From positions 1 through 6,751 of the forward strand of contig JAPLML010000481.1 in the NCBI GenBank assembly GCA_026387055.1: DNA of 6,751 nt, read 5' to 3'. The notes beneath the pieces are model-generated. The model worked only from the letters and a program-made list of their open reading frames with translations. It made no database searches and was not told the origin of the DNA. Source of the stretch: Planctomycetota bacterium. GTDB lineage: Bacteria; Planctomycetota; Phycisphaerae; FEN-1346. Every line of letters begins with the position of its first letter. Position 1 is the first letter of the stretch. Positions 1-5,528 of the stretch are shown piece by piece. Position numbers and translations under genes: made by a program.

Positions 1-4
1 GTTT

Positions 5-38
5 CCTGCGCGGTGGGTACGGGGACCCACCGCGCAGG
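5..38. repeat. Perfect 14-bp inverted repeat with 6-nt loop, terminator-like
   Basis: Bases 5-18 are exactly complementary to 25-38 around a 6-nt loop (19-24), giving a very GC-rich hairpin. It begins 26 nt beyond the stop codon of the minus-strand nucleotidyltransferase, the right place for a 3'-end or terminator structure for that gene. Read on the minus strand, the hairpin is followed by AAAC and then the window edge, so no U-tract is visible and a standard intrinsic terminator cannot be claimed. It could instead be a member of a dispersed palindromic repeat family or a structure shared with a convergent gene to the left. Confidence 0.7.
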
Positions 39-63
39 GGCTATAGTACCGGCGACGCTGCGG

Positions 64-1494
64 CTACGCGAGGTACAAGTCGCGGGTGACCTTGCGGATG
101 CCCCGGCGGGCCACGAGGGCCTTGAGTTCCTCGACGTTGCGGGCCGCGCGGGGATTGATCTCCACCCAGAACCGGGGCTCGCCGTCGGGCCTGCGCGGCA
201 CGGCGACGCCGGCTTTCTCCAGCCATCCGGCGTGGAGCATGAGCATGTCGTGGCGGGCCGTCGTGGGGGTGTCCTGGGCGTCGGCGTTCTTGACGGGGCT
301 GAACTCGACGGCCCGGTCGATCTCCAGGACCACGGGGTTCTCGGCCATCGGCAGGGCGTCGAAGACGAACGTCTCGAACTTGATCCCATTGGGCCGGGCC
401 GGGTTGACCGGGCGTCCGCGGTCGTCGATGCACGGAATCCTCTTTTCGGCCCGGTGGAAGGGCAGGGCGAACCGGCGGCCGGCGCTCAGGCGCTCGACGA
501 ACGCGCGCGAGAGGATGTGGATGGCGATGCTTCCCGCCTCGAAGCGCAGGCGCCCGTCGGGGTCTCGCGCCTCGGCCAGCGCGTCGGGCAGGTCGCTGTA
601 CTCGATGACGTGCAGGCGGCCGCCCGACAGGCAGAACGCGCCGATCCTCTCCTTCGGCTCGCGCTTGCGGGCCATCTTGCTCGACATGTCGCTGGCGGCG
701 TCGGCGTGGTGGCCGATGAAGACCGGGTCGAGCGGCGGCACCAGCGGGTTATCGACCTGGAAGTAGCTGATGTGCTCGATGCCGCGCGCGGCCATGTCGG
801 CCAGCATCCCCGTGCGGGCCAGCGCCCGGATCGATCCGCCGTGGCCGTCGGGGCTCCAGGCGAGTTGGTCGCGGGCGGAGAGGATGAGCTTGCCCTCCAG
901 GTCGACGGCGGGCATCATCCCCTGCATGAAGCACTTGACGTCGGCGCGCGGCAGGTCGAAGTAATTGTGAGCCTCAAGGAAATCGCGCGTCGCCAGGTCG
1001 TTTGCCCGGCTGGTCATGATGTACCAGGGGATCGAGGCGCCGTAGGCCCGGCGCGCCGCATGGATGGCCTCGGCGAAGATCTCGAAGAGCGTGAGCCCCG
1101 AGACCGGCCCGATGGGGAAGGCCCCCTTGGGCCCCTCGAAGCCGAGGCGCGTGCCCTGGCCGCCGGCGACGACCATCGGCGCCGCCTTGCCGGCGGCCAG
1201 GAGTTCCTCGCCGAGCTGGCGCATCCGGGCGCGGCGGGACCGCTCGGCGTCGGTGGTCGGCAGGGGGATGAACGGCGCGGGCTCCAGGTCGGGGGGGAGC
1301 TCCGGGGGGCGACGGTGCGTCACGTGCTGGTCGATGAGCTCCGCGAGCTCCTCGAAATCGACCTCCGCGAGCTGCGCGAGGAGCCGGCGTCGGCCCTCTT
1401 CCGGCAGATCGCCCCAGAAGCGGAACACGTGCTCCTGGCCGGCGTCGGCGGCACGCCGGCGGATGGCGCGTTCATCGGGGAGTTCTTGCGGCAC
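64..1494 (-). CDS. UDPGP-family UTP-sugar-1-phosphate uridylyltransferase, UAP1-like (UDP-N-acetylhexosamine pyrophosphorylase)
   Basis: Predicted cytoplasmic enzyme of 476 aa that would make a UDP-sugar and pyrophosphate from UTP and a sugar 1-phosphate; UDP-GlcNAc or UDP-GalNAc is the best guess. In order it shows the N-terminal AGQEH..RFW motif (residues 18-27), the nucleotide-binding loop AGGQGTRLG (110-118) with PKG (122-124), PWYIMTS (156-162), MQGMMPA (190-196), SPDGHGG (214-220), QVDNPLV (246-252), PNGIKFETFVFD (368-379) and EFSPVKNADAQDTPTTARH (397-415) with the family's conserved Lys at 402. Human UAP1 has recognisable counterparts of all of these, but its DGNGG and NAGNIANH are DGHGG and EAGSIAIH here, so the sugar specificity is uncertain. 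The GTG start is chosen because GGGAGG lies 6 nt upstream. An in-frame ATG at 1599 would add 35 residues that are not UAP-like, and ATG codons near 1550 overlap a possible -10 box (TATGAT, 1547-1552, no clear -35). The gene runs divergently from the prepilin gene. Family assignment is firm; substrate is inferred. Confidence 0.93.
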   Translation of the reverse strand: MPQELPDERAIRRRAADAGQEHVFRFWGDLPEEGRRRLLAQLAEVDFEELAELIDQHVTHRRPPELPPDLEPAPFIPLPTTDAERSRRARMRQLGEELLAAGKAAPMVVAGGQGTRLGFEGPKGAFPIGPVSGLTLFEIFAEAIHAARRAYGASIPWYIMTSRANDLATRDFLEAHNYFDLPRADVKCFMQGMMPAVDLEGKLILSARDQLAWSPDGHGGSIRALARTGMLADMAARGIEHISYFQVDNPLVPPLDPVFIGHHADAASDMSSKMARKREPKERIGAFCLSGGRLHVIEYSDLPDALAEARDPDGRLRFEAGSIAIHILSRAFVERLSAGRRFALPFHRAEKRIPCIDDRGRPVNPARPNGIKFETFVFDALPMAENPVVLEIDRAVEFSPVKNADAQDTPTTARHDMLMLHAGWLEKAGVAVPRRPDGEPRFWVEINPRAARNVEELKALVARRGIRKVTRDLYLA

Positions 1495-1500
1495 GGTGTT

Positions 1501-1506
1501 CCTCCC
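1501..1506 (-). promoter_or_regulatory. Shine-Dalgarno sequence fixing the GTG start of the UAP1-like gene
   Basis: On the minus strand GGGAGG is followed by a 6-nt spacer and then GTG (1494-1492). It is the only strong ribosome binding site in this stretch. It places the start immediately before the residues that begin to resemble UAP1, so it overrides the longer ATG-initiated frame. Confidence 0.75.
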
Positions 1507-1611
1507 GTTCCCCTTATCCGGTGGGACGCCCGCTTGCGCACTCCCCATCATACACGGTCGGTCGGGGGGAAGGCTACCAAAAGCCATGCCGGGGCACAAT
1601 GCTTCAGTCTA

Positions 1612-1701
1612 GGGTGGCACGGTCACGCGCCGTTGCGTGACCGTGCTTGCTCCCCCGCATGACCATGCACGGCCACGCAAAGGCGCGTGGCCGTGCCACC
1701 C
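1612..1701. repeat. 90-bp nested palindromic repeat, copy 1
   Basis: The element has 35-nt arms (1612-1646 and 1667-1701) that are inverted repeats with three differences, separated by 20 nt. Each arm is itself a perfect 12-bp hairpin with a 6-nt loop: 1617-1646 (loop GCCGTT, 1629-1634) and 1667-1696 (loop AAAGGC, 1679-1684). The outer 5 bp (GGGTG/CACCC) close the structure. It matches copy 2 at 6555-6644 at 84 of 90 positions in the same orientation; five of the six differences are in the central linker. No open frame, transposase or target-site duplication is visible. The design resembles REP/BIME elements or MITEs, but I cannot assign it to a named family. Confidence 0.9.
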
Positions 1702-1733
1702 TCGCCACAAACATGAGGTGCGCCCGGCAAGGA

Positions 1734-1750
1734 GGGTGGCCATGCCACCC
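1734..1750. repeat. 17-bp mini-palindrome built from the ends of the 90-bp repeat
   Basis: GGGTGGC, CAT, GCCACCC form a perfect 7-bp inverted repeat with a 3-nt loop, 32 bp to the right of repeat copy 1. The seven-base arms are identical to the outer seven bases of the 90-bp element, so this looks like an end-to-end remnant or a minimal member of the family. The palindrome is seen directly; the common origin is inferred. Confidence 0.6.
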
Positions 1751-1775
1751 GGCGAAAATGTGCGGCGGGATTCAT

Positions 1776-1804
1776 TTGACAGGACACCTTGAGCAGTCCA
1801 TAAT
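1776..1804 (+). promoter_or_regulatory. Sigma70-type promoter for the prepilin-like gene
   Basis: A consensus -35 box TTGACA (1776-1781), a 17-bp spacer and the near-consensus -10 box CATAAT (1799-1804) are present. Transcription would start near 1811, about 168 nt before the prepilin ATG. The spacer length and an 11-of-12 match make this one of the strongest promoter candidates in the window. Confidence 0.75.
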
Positions 1805-1810
1805 ATCAGT

Positions 1811-1978
1811 AGTGGGTGGCCTGCCAGCAAGAGACCGTGGCCTGGATGGGGGGTAGGAAGGAGGGCGACGGGACCCAACCGGTTGTACCGCTGTCGGCTG
1901 TAAATCACTACGTCATTTTCCATACCTTATTCCTGCTGTCGCAAGCGCCGCGAGGCGCGCAAACTTGGAGGATGAACC
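1811..1978 (+). other. Long 5' leader of the prepilin-like gene with GNRA-capped hairpin and SD
   Basis: If transcription starts near 1811 the leader is about 168 nt. It contains a purine-rich run (about 1845-1873) and, close to the start codon, a 5-bp hairpin GCGCC/GGCGC (1945-1949 and 1954-1958) capped by GCGA, a GNRA tetraloop. Nine nt after the hairpin is a strong Shine-Dalgarno GGAGG (1967-1971), 7 nt before the ATG. I compared the leader by eye with common riboswitch cores, including the c-di-GMP classes, and recognise none. Post-transcriptional control is possible but not shown. Confidence 0.45.
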
Positions 1979-2950
1979 ATGAAGCGTAAAGGGTTTACGC
2001 TCGTTGAGTTGCTTGTGGTGGTCACCATCATCGGGATGCTGATCGCCATTCTGATTCCGGCTGTGTTCGGCGCCTTGGAACAGGCGAACCGGGCCAGCTG
2101 CGCCAACAGCCTCAGTCAGATCGGCAAGGCGGGCCGGACCTATGCGTCGGCCCATCGCCAGCGGTGGCCGAAGGTGTTCGTCATGGGCAAGTCGACCGCT
2201 TGGGACGACATCGGCAACACGCGGCAGGACCAGATCAAGTCTTTCGACCTCAGCCAGACGGGCGGCAGCGACCGGCCGGAAGACAAGAAAGGCACGGACC
2301 CGAACTCGAACACGGCCAACCTGTGGGTGATGGTGGCCCTCCAGGGGTTGACGCCCCAGGTGTTCATCTGTCCGTCGGCCAGCAGGACCTACACGGCGGA
2401 CAAGACGGTGGTGCGTTTCAACGACGTTCGGGACTTCCGCGGGCCGGCGTTTTGCAGCTACTCGTACCAGAACGTGTTTGGCGGGTACACGCTGACCGAA
2501 ACGGGGAGCTCGCATTCGTCGACCCTGGCCATTGCGGCCGACTGCAACCCGCTGCGGGCGGCTTACAAGGAGGACGGCTCCCTCGACACCAAGATGCAGG
2601 AGAACGGCGGCGCGCCGAAGTTCGAAGAGGGGGAGGAAACCCAGCAGTGGGGCACCGTCGAGGCGGAGTACGAGCTGAACAGCCCCAACCACAAGTGGAA
2701 GGGCCAGAACGTTCTGTACCTGGACGGCCACGTCGAGTGGAAGGAGCATCCGTATTGCGGGCCGGTGTTCGACAACATCTGGCTGGCTCAACCCAAGGAC
2801 CCCCCGAACATGACGACCTTTGACCCCACCAAGATCGAGGATGTCCGCCGGCTCAACGACAAGACCTCCTACCAGATCAACGGCACCATGGGATCCAACA
2901 AGACCCCGATCCCGGCGGGGAAGGATGACGATTCGTTCCTGGTTCCGTAG
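1979..2950 (+). CDS. Prepilin-type N-terminal cleavage/methylation protein (type II secretion pseudopilin-like, H-x-DG family)
   Basis: This 323-aa protein begins with a type IV prepilin leader, MKRKG followed by FTLVE. Prepilin peptidase would cut after Gly5 and N-methylate Phe6; Glu10 is the conserved +5 glutamate. Residues 6-30 form the hydrophobic helix that anchors the protein in the inner membrane before assembly. The remainder would be a periplasmic or surface domain with landmarks typical of the large planctomycete prepilin family: VFICPSA (128-134), YSYQNVFGG (161-169), IAADCNP (185-191), and near the C-terminus NHKWKGQNVLYLDGHVEW (237-254), the H-x-DG box, here with ten rather than nine residues between His and Asp-Gly. 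No other pilus or secretion gene is nearby, so it is an orphan pseudopilin; its partner machinery must be encoded elsewhere. The start is fixed by GGAGG 7 nt upstream. The gene has its own promoter and terminator and is probably monocistronic. The specific substrate or role is unknown. Confidence 0.93.
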   Translation: MKRKGFTLVELLVVVTIIGMLIAILIPAVFGALEQANRASCANSLSQIGKAGRTYASAHRQRWPKVFVMGKSTAWDDIGNTRQDQIKSFDLSQTGGSDRPEDKKGTDPNSNTANLWVMVALQGLTPQVFICPSASRTYTADKTVVRFNDVRDFRGPAFCSYSYQNVFGGYTLTETGSSHSSTLAIAADCNPLRAAYKEDGSLDTKMQENGGAPKFEEGEETQQWGTVEAEYELNSPNHKWKGQNVLYLDGHVEWKEHPYCGPVFDNIWLAQPKDPPNMTTFDPTKIEDVRRLNDKTSYQINGTMGSNKTPIPAGKDDDSFLVP

Positions 2951-2972
2951 CGCGGTCCAGGCAGGCGCCCAC

Positions 2973-3016
2973 GGGCGATCCCGGGTTTCCGGGGTCGCCC
3001 TTTCTTTTTGTCTTTT
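2973..3016 (+). terminator. Intrinsic terminator of the prepilin-like gene
   Basis: A 12-bp stem (2973-2984 with 2989-3000, one G-U wobble) with loop GTTT is followed directly by a T-rich tract (3001-3016). It starts 22 nt after the prepilin stop codon. This is a textbook rho-independent terminator and separates the prepilin gene from the kinase. Confidence 0.92.
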
Positions 3017-3034
3017 CCATCACCGTCGCCCGCC

Positions 3035-3040
3035 TATAAT
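3035..3040 (+). promoter_or_regulatory. Consensus -10 box TATAAT immediately upstream of the kinase start codon
   Basis: A perfect TATAAT ends 8 bp before the kinase ATG (3049). With normal -10 geometry, transcription would begin at about 3047-3049, that is, at the start codon. No convincing -35 box lies 16-19 bp upstream, where the sequence is the T-rich tail of the preceding terminator. No Shine-Dalgarno precedes the ATG. Together these suggest a leaderless mRNA, but a chance match cannot be excluded. Confidence 0.5.
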
Positions 3041-3048
3041 GCCGCGCC

Positions 3049-4767
3049 ATGACCCCGAAACCGCGCCACCCCGCGCTTCTCGGCATCGACGTCGGCACCT
3101 CCAGCGTCAAACTCCTCCTCTATTTCCTGGGCGAGGGGCCCCGCGGGGAGGGGCGCACCCGGCTGGCGCGCGTCCGCCTCAAGGTGGACCGTCCCCATCC
3201 GGGCCATAGCGAGATGGACCCGCGCCAGTGGTGGCGGGGCATCCGGCGGGCCGCGGCGGCGCTGGACCTCGATGACGCCGAGGTCCTCGGCATCGGCACG
3301 AGCAGCCTGTTCCCGGCCCTCGTGCCGATGGACGCCGCCGGCAGCCCCGTGCGGCCGTCCATCCTCTACGACGACCGGCGCAGCGCCGCCGAGGTGGCGG
3401 AGCTGGAGCACTCGCCCCTTGCCCATCCCGAGGTGCACCACCTCCTGACGGGCAACCGGGTCCGCCCCGGCACGATCAGCCTCTCGAGCCTCCTCTGGAT
3501 GCGGCGGCACGAGCTGCCCCTGTTTCGCCAGACGCACGTCTTCGGCCACGTGGGGACGTTCGTGGGCCGGCGCCTCACGGGCCGATTCGCCATCGACGCC
3601 ACCAGCGCCAGCCTGACCGGCCTGTACGCGACCGCCTCGGGCGAGGCGTGGCTGCGCGGCGTGTGCCGCCTCTGCGGCGTCTCGCTCGACCGGGCGGGCC
3701 GGCGGCTGGAGGACCTGACTTACGGAACTTATCTCGACCTGTTGACCACCAGCCGGCCGGGCCTGAAGGAGCAGATCCTCGCCGACCTGCCGCCCGGCGC
3801 CCCGCGCGAGGCGCTCCTGGGGCAGCGGGTGGACCTGCCCGAGGGCGGCTGGATCCGCGTGCTGCTGGACGTCTCGGGCATCGACCGGGCCCGCCTGCCG
3901 GAGGTCCTCTGGCCGGGCGACCGCCTCGGGACGCTGACCGCCGCGGCCGCCGAGGCGCTCGGCCTTCCGGCCGGCATCCCCGTGGCGGCCGGCGCCGGCG
4001 ACACGCCGTGCGGGGCCCTGGCGATGGGCCTGGCCGGCGAGGGCGAGATGGCCGTGACGTGCGGCTCGACCGACAGCCTGGCGTCGCTCCAGCGGACGGC
4101 GGTCTTCTCGCCGCGCACCATCAACATCGCGTACATGGACGCTTGTGCATGGCTCGCCATCGCGCCGATGAACGCGACGGGCGCGGCGGTGGACTGGTTC
4201 GTCGAGACGTTCCTCGGCCGCGCGCGGGACCGGTACGAGCGGTTCTTCAAGCTCGCGGCCGAGGCCCCGCCGGGGAGCGGCGGCGCCGTCTTCCTGCCGT
4301 ACCTCCGGGGCGAGCGGAGCCCGGTGTACGACCCCTCGGCCCGGGGCGTCTTCTTCGGCCTCACGCCCCGGTCCGGCCTTGCCGAAATGGCCCGGGCGGT
4401 CCTGGAGGGCGTGGCGTTCGGCCACCGGCAGATCCTCGGCATGGCCGACGTGCGCCTGGGGCGGCGCGTGGCGCGCGTCATCGCCTCCGGCGGGGGCACG
4501 CGGAATCCGCTCTGGCGACAGATTCGCGCCGATGCCGCCGACCGGCCGTACGTGTACTCCGACTGCACGGAGGCGTCGGCCCTGGGGGCGGCCCTGCTGG
4601 GCGGCGTGGCCGCCGGCGTGTTCGACTCCTGGCACGCCGCCGCGGCCGAGGCCCGGCGCACGGCCCGGTTCGAGGAAGTCCGGCCCACCCCCGACGCCTG
4701 GCACCTCATCAAGCGGAACTTCGAGATCTACTCCAGCCTCTACGACGCCCTGCGGCACTGCTTCTGA
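3049..4767 (+). CDS. FGGY-family carbohydrate kinase (xylulokinase-like, substrate uncertain)
   Basis: Predicted cytoplasmic ATP-dependent sugar kinase of 572 aa with the actin-like fold of the FGGY family. N-terminal landmarks are GIDVGTSSVK (12-21, phosphate-binding), SEMDPRQWW (54-62) and RPSILYDDRR (102-111). The C-terminal half has AGAGDTPCGALAMG (314-327) with the presumed catalytic Asp318, LPYLRGERSP (416-425), ARGVFFGLTP (431-440), SGGGTRNPLWRQIRAD (480-495) and EASALGAALLGG (508-519). These fit xylulokinase best, but the SGQMHG-type substrate motif expected after GIG is replaced by GTSSLFPALVPMD (83-95), so a different ketose or polyol is quite possible. The protein exceeds the usual length of about 480-500 aa because of roughly 65-70 extra residues between the DATSASLTG segment (183-191) and Asp318. 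The ATG is kept because the phosphate loop begins at residue 12 and the next Met is residue 56. No isomerase or sugar transporter gene is adjacent to reveal the substrate. Confidence 0.9.
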   Translation: MTPKPRHPALLGIDVGTSSVKLLLYFLGEGPRGEGRTRLARVRLKVDRPHPGHSEMDPRQWWRGIRRAAAALDLDDAEVLGIGTSSLFPALVPMDAAGSPVRPSILYDDRRSAAEVAELEHSPLAHPEVHHLLTGNRVRPGTISLSSLLWMRRHELPLFRQTHVFGHVGTFVGRRLTGRFAIDATSASLTGLYATASGEAWLRGVCRLCGVSLDRAGRRLEDLTYGTYLDLLTTSRPGLKEQILADLPPGAPREALLGQRVDLPEGGWIRVLLDVSGIDRARLPEVLWPGDRLGTLTAAAAEALGLPAGIPVAAGAGDTPCGALAMGLAGEGEMAVTCGSTDSLASLQRTAVFSPRTINIAYMDACAWLAIAPMNATGAAVDWFVETFLGRARDRYERFFKLAAEAPPGSGGAVFLPYLRGERSPVYDPSARGVFFGLTPRSGLAEMARAVLEGVAFGHRQILGMADVRLGRRVARVIASGGGTRNPLWRQIRADAADRPYVYSDCTEASALGAALLGGVAAGVFDSWHAAAAEARRTARFEEVRPTPDAWHLIKRNFEIYSSLYDALRHCF

Positions 4768-4829
4768 ACAACGTGCGGGTGACGATTGGCTCCAGCCGCC
4801 GACGCAAGAATGTCGATGCTGCATTTGCC

Positions 4830-4858
4830 TTGACCGCCGAGCGTGGTTAGACTACATA
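4830..4858 (+). promoter_or_regulatory. Candidate promoter for the HicBA-like pair
   Basis: TTGACC (4830-4835) is followed after 17 bp by TACATA (4853-4858), a good -35 with a weak -10. Transcription would start near 4865, about 30 nt before the ATG at 4894. A GTG that opens the same frame at 4843 falls inside this promoter and lacks a ribosome binding site, which favours the ATG. No terminator was found after the kinase, so read-through from it is also possible. Confidence 0.4.
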
Positions 4859-4878
4859 GAGTGAGGCCGCCGTTGGCC

Positions 4879-4883
4879 GGAGG
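4879..4883 (+). promoter_or_regulatory. Shine-Dalgarno sequence for the HicB-like gene
   Basis: GGAGG lies 10 nt before the ATG at 4894, slightly long but acceptable spacing. The frame extends upstream to a GTG at 4843, which has no such signal, so this site decides the start. Confidence 0.6.
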
Positions 4884-4893
4884 CTCGCAAGCC

Positions 4894-5280
4894 ATGACTC
4901 ACACCATTCCAGGGACCCTGCCCAAGCGGTTCCTCGATCTCGCTGTCATCTACCCCAGCGAAGAGGAGAAGGGGAAGTGGGTTGCCCACTCGATCCTGAC
5001 AGACCAGATTGGTGTTGGGGACTGCGTATTGGAGGCCTTCGTTGAGCTCCGAAGGGCCATAAAGGCCCTGCTTGAAGCCGCGCAGCAGGACGCCGATATT
5101 CAGGTCTTCAGGCTCGCACCAGACAATGTGAGGCAGCGCCTGCTGAATGCCGCGAAGTTGCCCGATGAGATCATCGAGATCGCCGACATGCAGTTGGCCG
5201 GCCGCTTTGACGTGAAGCTTGAGAAGCCGTGGAAGCCAAGGGCCAGGACCCTGTCGGCTGCGATACCCGTCTATGCATGA
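4894..5280 (+). CDS. Small HicB-like protein, putative antitoxin of a HicBA-type pair
   Basis: This 128-aa soluble protein is first in a two-gene unit. Residues 14-63 follow the pattern of the HicB partial RNase-H-like fold: a short strand (LDLAVIYP), KGKWVAHSILTDQIGVGD (26-43) in the place of the usual 'wvAhcpel..vs.GdT' block, then the helix EAFVELRRAIKALLEAA (47-63) that in HicB reads like 'eEAl.nl.eAi..yle'. The C-terminal half (64-128) shows no ribbon-helix-helix or helix-turn-helix that I recognise, so it might not bind DNA. Its stop overlaps the next start by ATGA, implying translational coupling. A sampled 60-bp stretch (5101-5160) is 60% G+C against 82% in the kinase (4441-4500); the prepilin gene is also near 60%, so transfer is only weakly suggested. 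The coding call is firm; the HicB assignment rests on motif pattern and gene context. Confidence 0.6.
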   Translation: MTHTIPGTLPKRFLDLAVIYPSEEEKGKWVAHSILTDQIGVGDCVLEAFVELRRAIKALLEAAQQDADIQVFRLAPDNVRQRLLNAAKLPDEIIEIADMQLAGRFDVKLEKPWKPRARTLSAAIPVYA

Positions 5281-5513
5281 GTAACAAGCGTGTCATCACG
5301 TGGGCAGTTCTGCGCCGCGCCTGCAAGGCCAAAGGCGTTGCCGTGGCGGACCGGGGCAGCGAGGCCCTCCTCATGATGCCCTTGCCCGACGGCAAGAAGG
5401 TTGTTCACGTCCTTTCCCACAAGTGCTGCAAGAGCAAGAGCTCGATCATCTGGCCCGACCACTTGGCGGCCATCAAGCGCAAGTTCGGATTCACGGATGC
5501 CGATTTTGAGTAG
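5277..5513 (+). CDS. Small HicA-like protein lacking the canonical catalytic histidine, putative toxin partner
   Basis: This 78-aa basic protein is translated from an ATG overlapping the upstream stop codon (ATGA), with no Shine-Dalgarno of its own. Its order of elements recalls the small dsRBD-like HicA mRNA interferases: an N-terminal helix (WAVLRRACKAKGV, 9-21), RGSEALLMMPLPDGKKV (26-42) in the place of HicA 'GSHh.f....g', a His-rich strand-loop HVLSHKCCKSKSS (44-56) and a final helix HLAAIKRKFGFT (62-73) resembling 'IlrqlGlt'. The residue expected to be the catalytic His in GSH is Glu29, so either the protein is inactive as a HicA nuclease, or His44, His48 or His62 does the work, or the family is distinct. 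Cys50-Cys51 is also unusual. An alternative upstream ATG at 5229 would overlap the first gene by 52 nt and is less likely. It is coded convergently with the next gene, with only 15 bp between stops. Confidence 0.55.
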   Translation: MSNKRVITWAVLRRACKAKGVAVADRGSEALLMMPLPDGKKVVHVLSHKCCKSKSSIIWPDHLAAIKRKFGFTDADFE

Positions 5514-5528
5514 TCCTCATCGCCCCCG

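Noticed and set aside
1495..1599. N-terminal extension of the UAP1-like gene to an ATG at 1599
   Set aside because: The extra 35 residues lack similarity to the family, a good SD precedes the GTG at 1494, and a possible -10 box lies inside the extension.
13..1662. Long plus-strand open frame opposite the UAP1-like gene
   Set aside because: Its translation is compositionally biased with no family motifs, whereas the minus strand carries an intact conserved enzyme. GC-rich codons on one strand open antisense frames.
1612..1701. CRISPR repeat or tRNA-like gene in the nested hairpins
   Set aside because: There is no repeat-spacer periodicity, and the fold lacks a T-loop, anticodon arm and acceptor end. 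The second copy 4.9 kb away indicates a dispersed palindrome instead.
1811..1978. Riboswitch in the prepilin leader, for example a c-di-GMP aptamer
   Set aside because: None of the conserved aptamer core sequences is visible by eye; only a small GNRA-capped hairpin and the SD can be supported.
3034..4824. 596-aa minus-strand open frame opposite the kinase
   Set aside because: It is antisense to all conserved FGGY motifs, rich in Arg, Gly and Ala, and has no recognisable domain; a shadow of GC-rich codon usage.
4843..4893. GTG start for the HicB-like gene
   Set aside because: It has no SD and lies inside the candidate promoter spacer, and the added residues add nothing HicB-like.
4768..4893. 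Terminator after the kinase gene
   Set aside because: No stem of useful length followed by a T-tract is present in this 126-bp gap.
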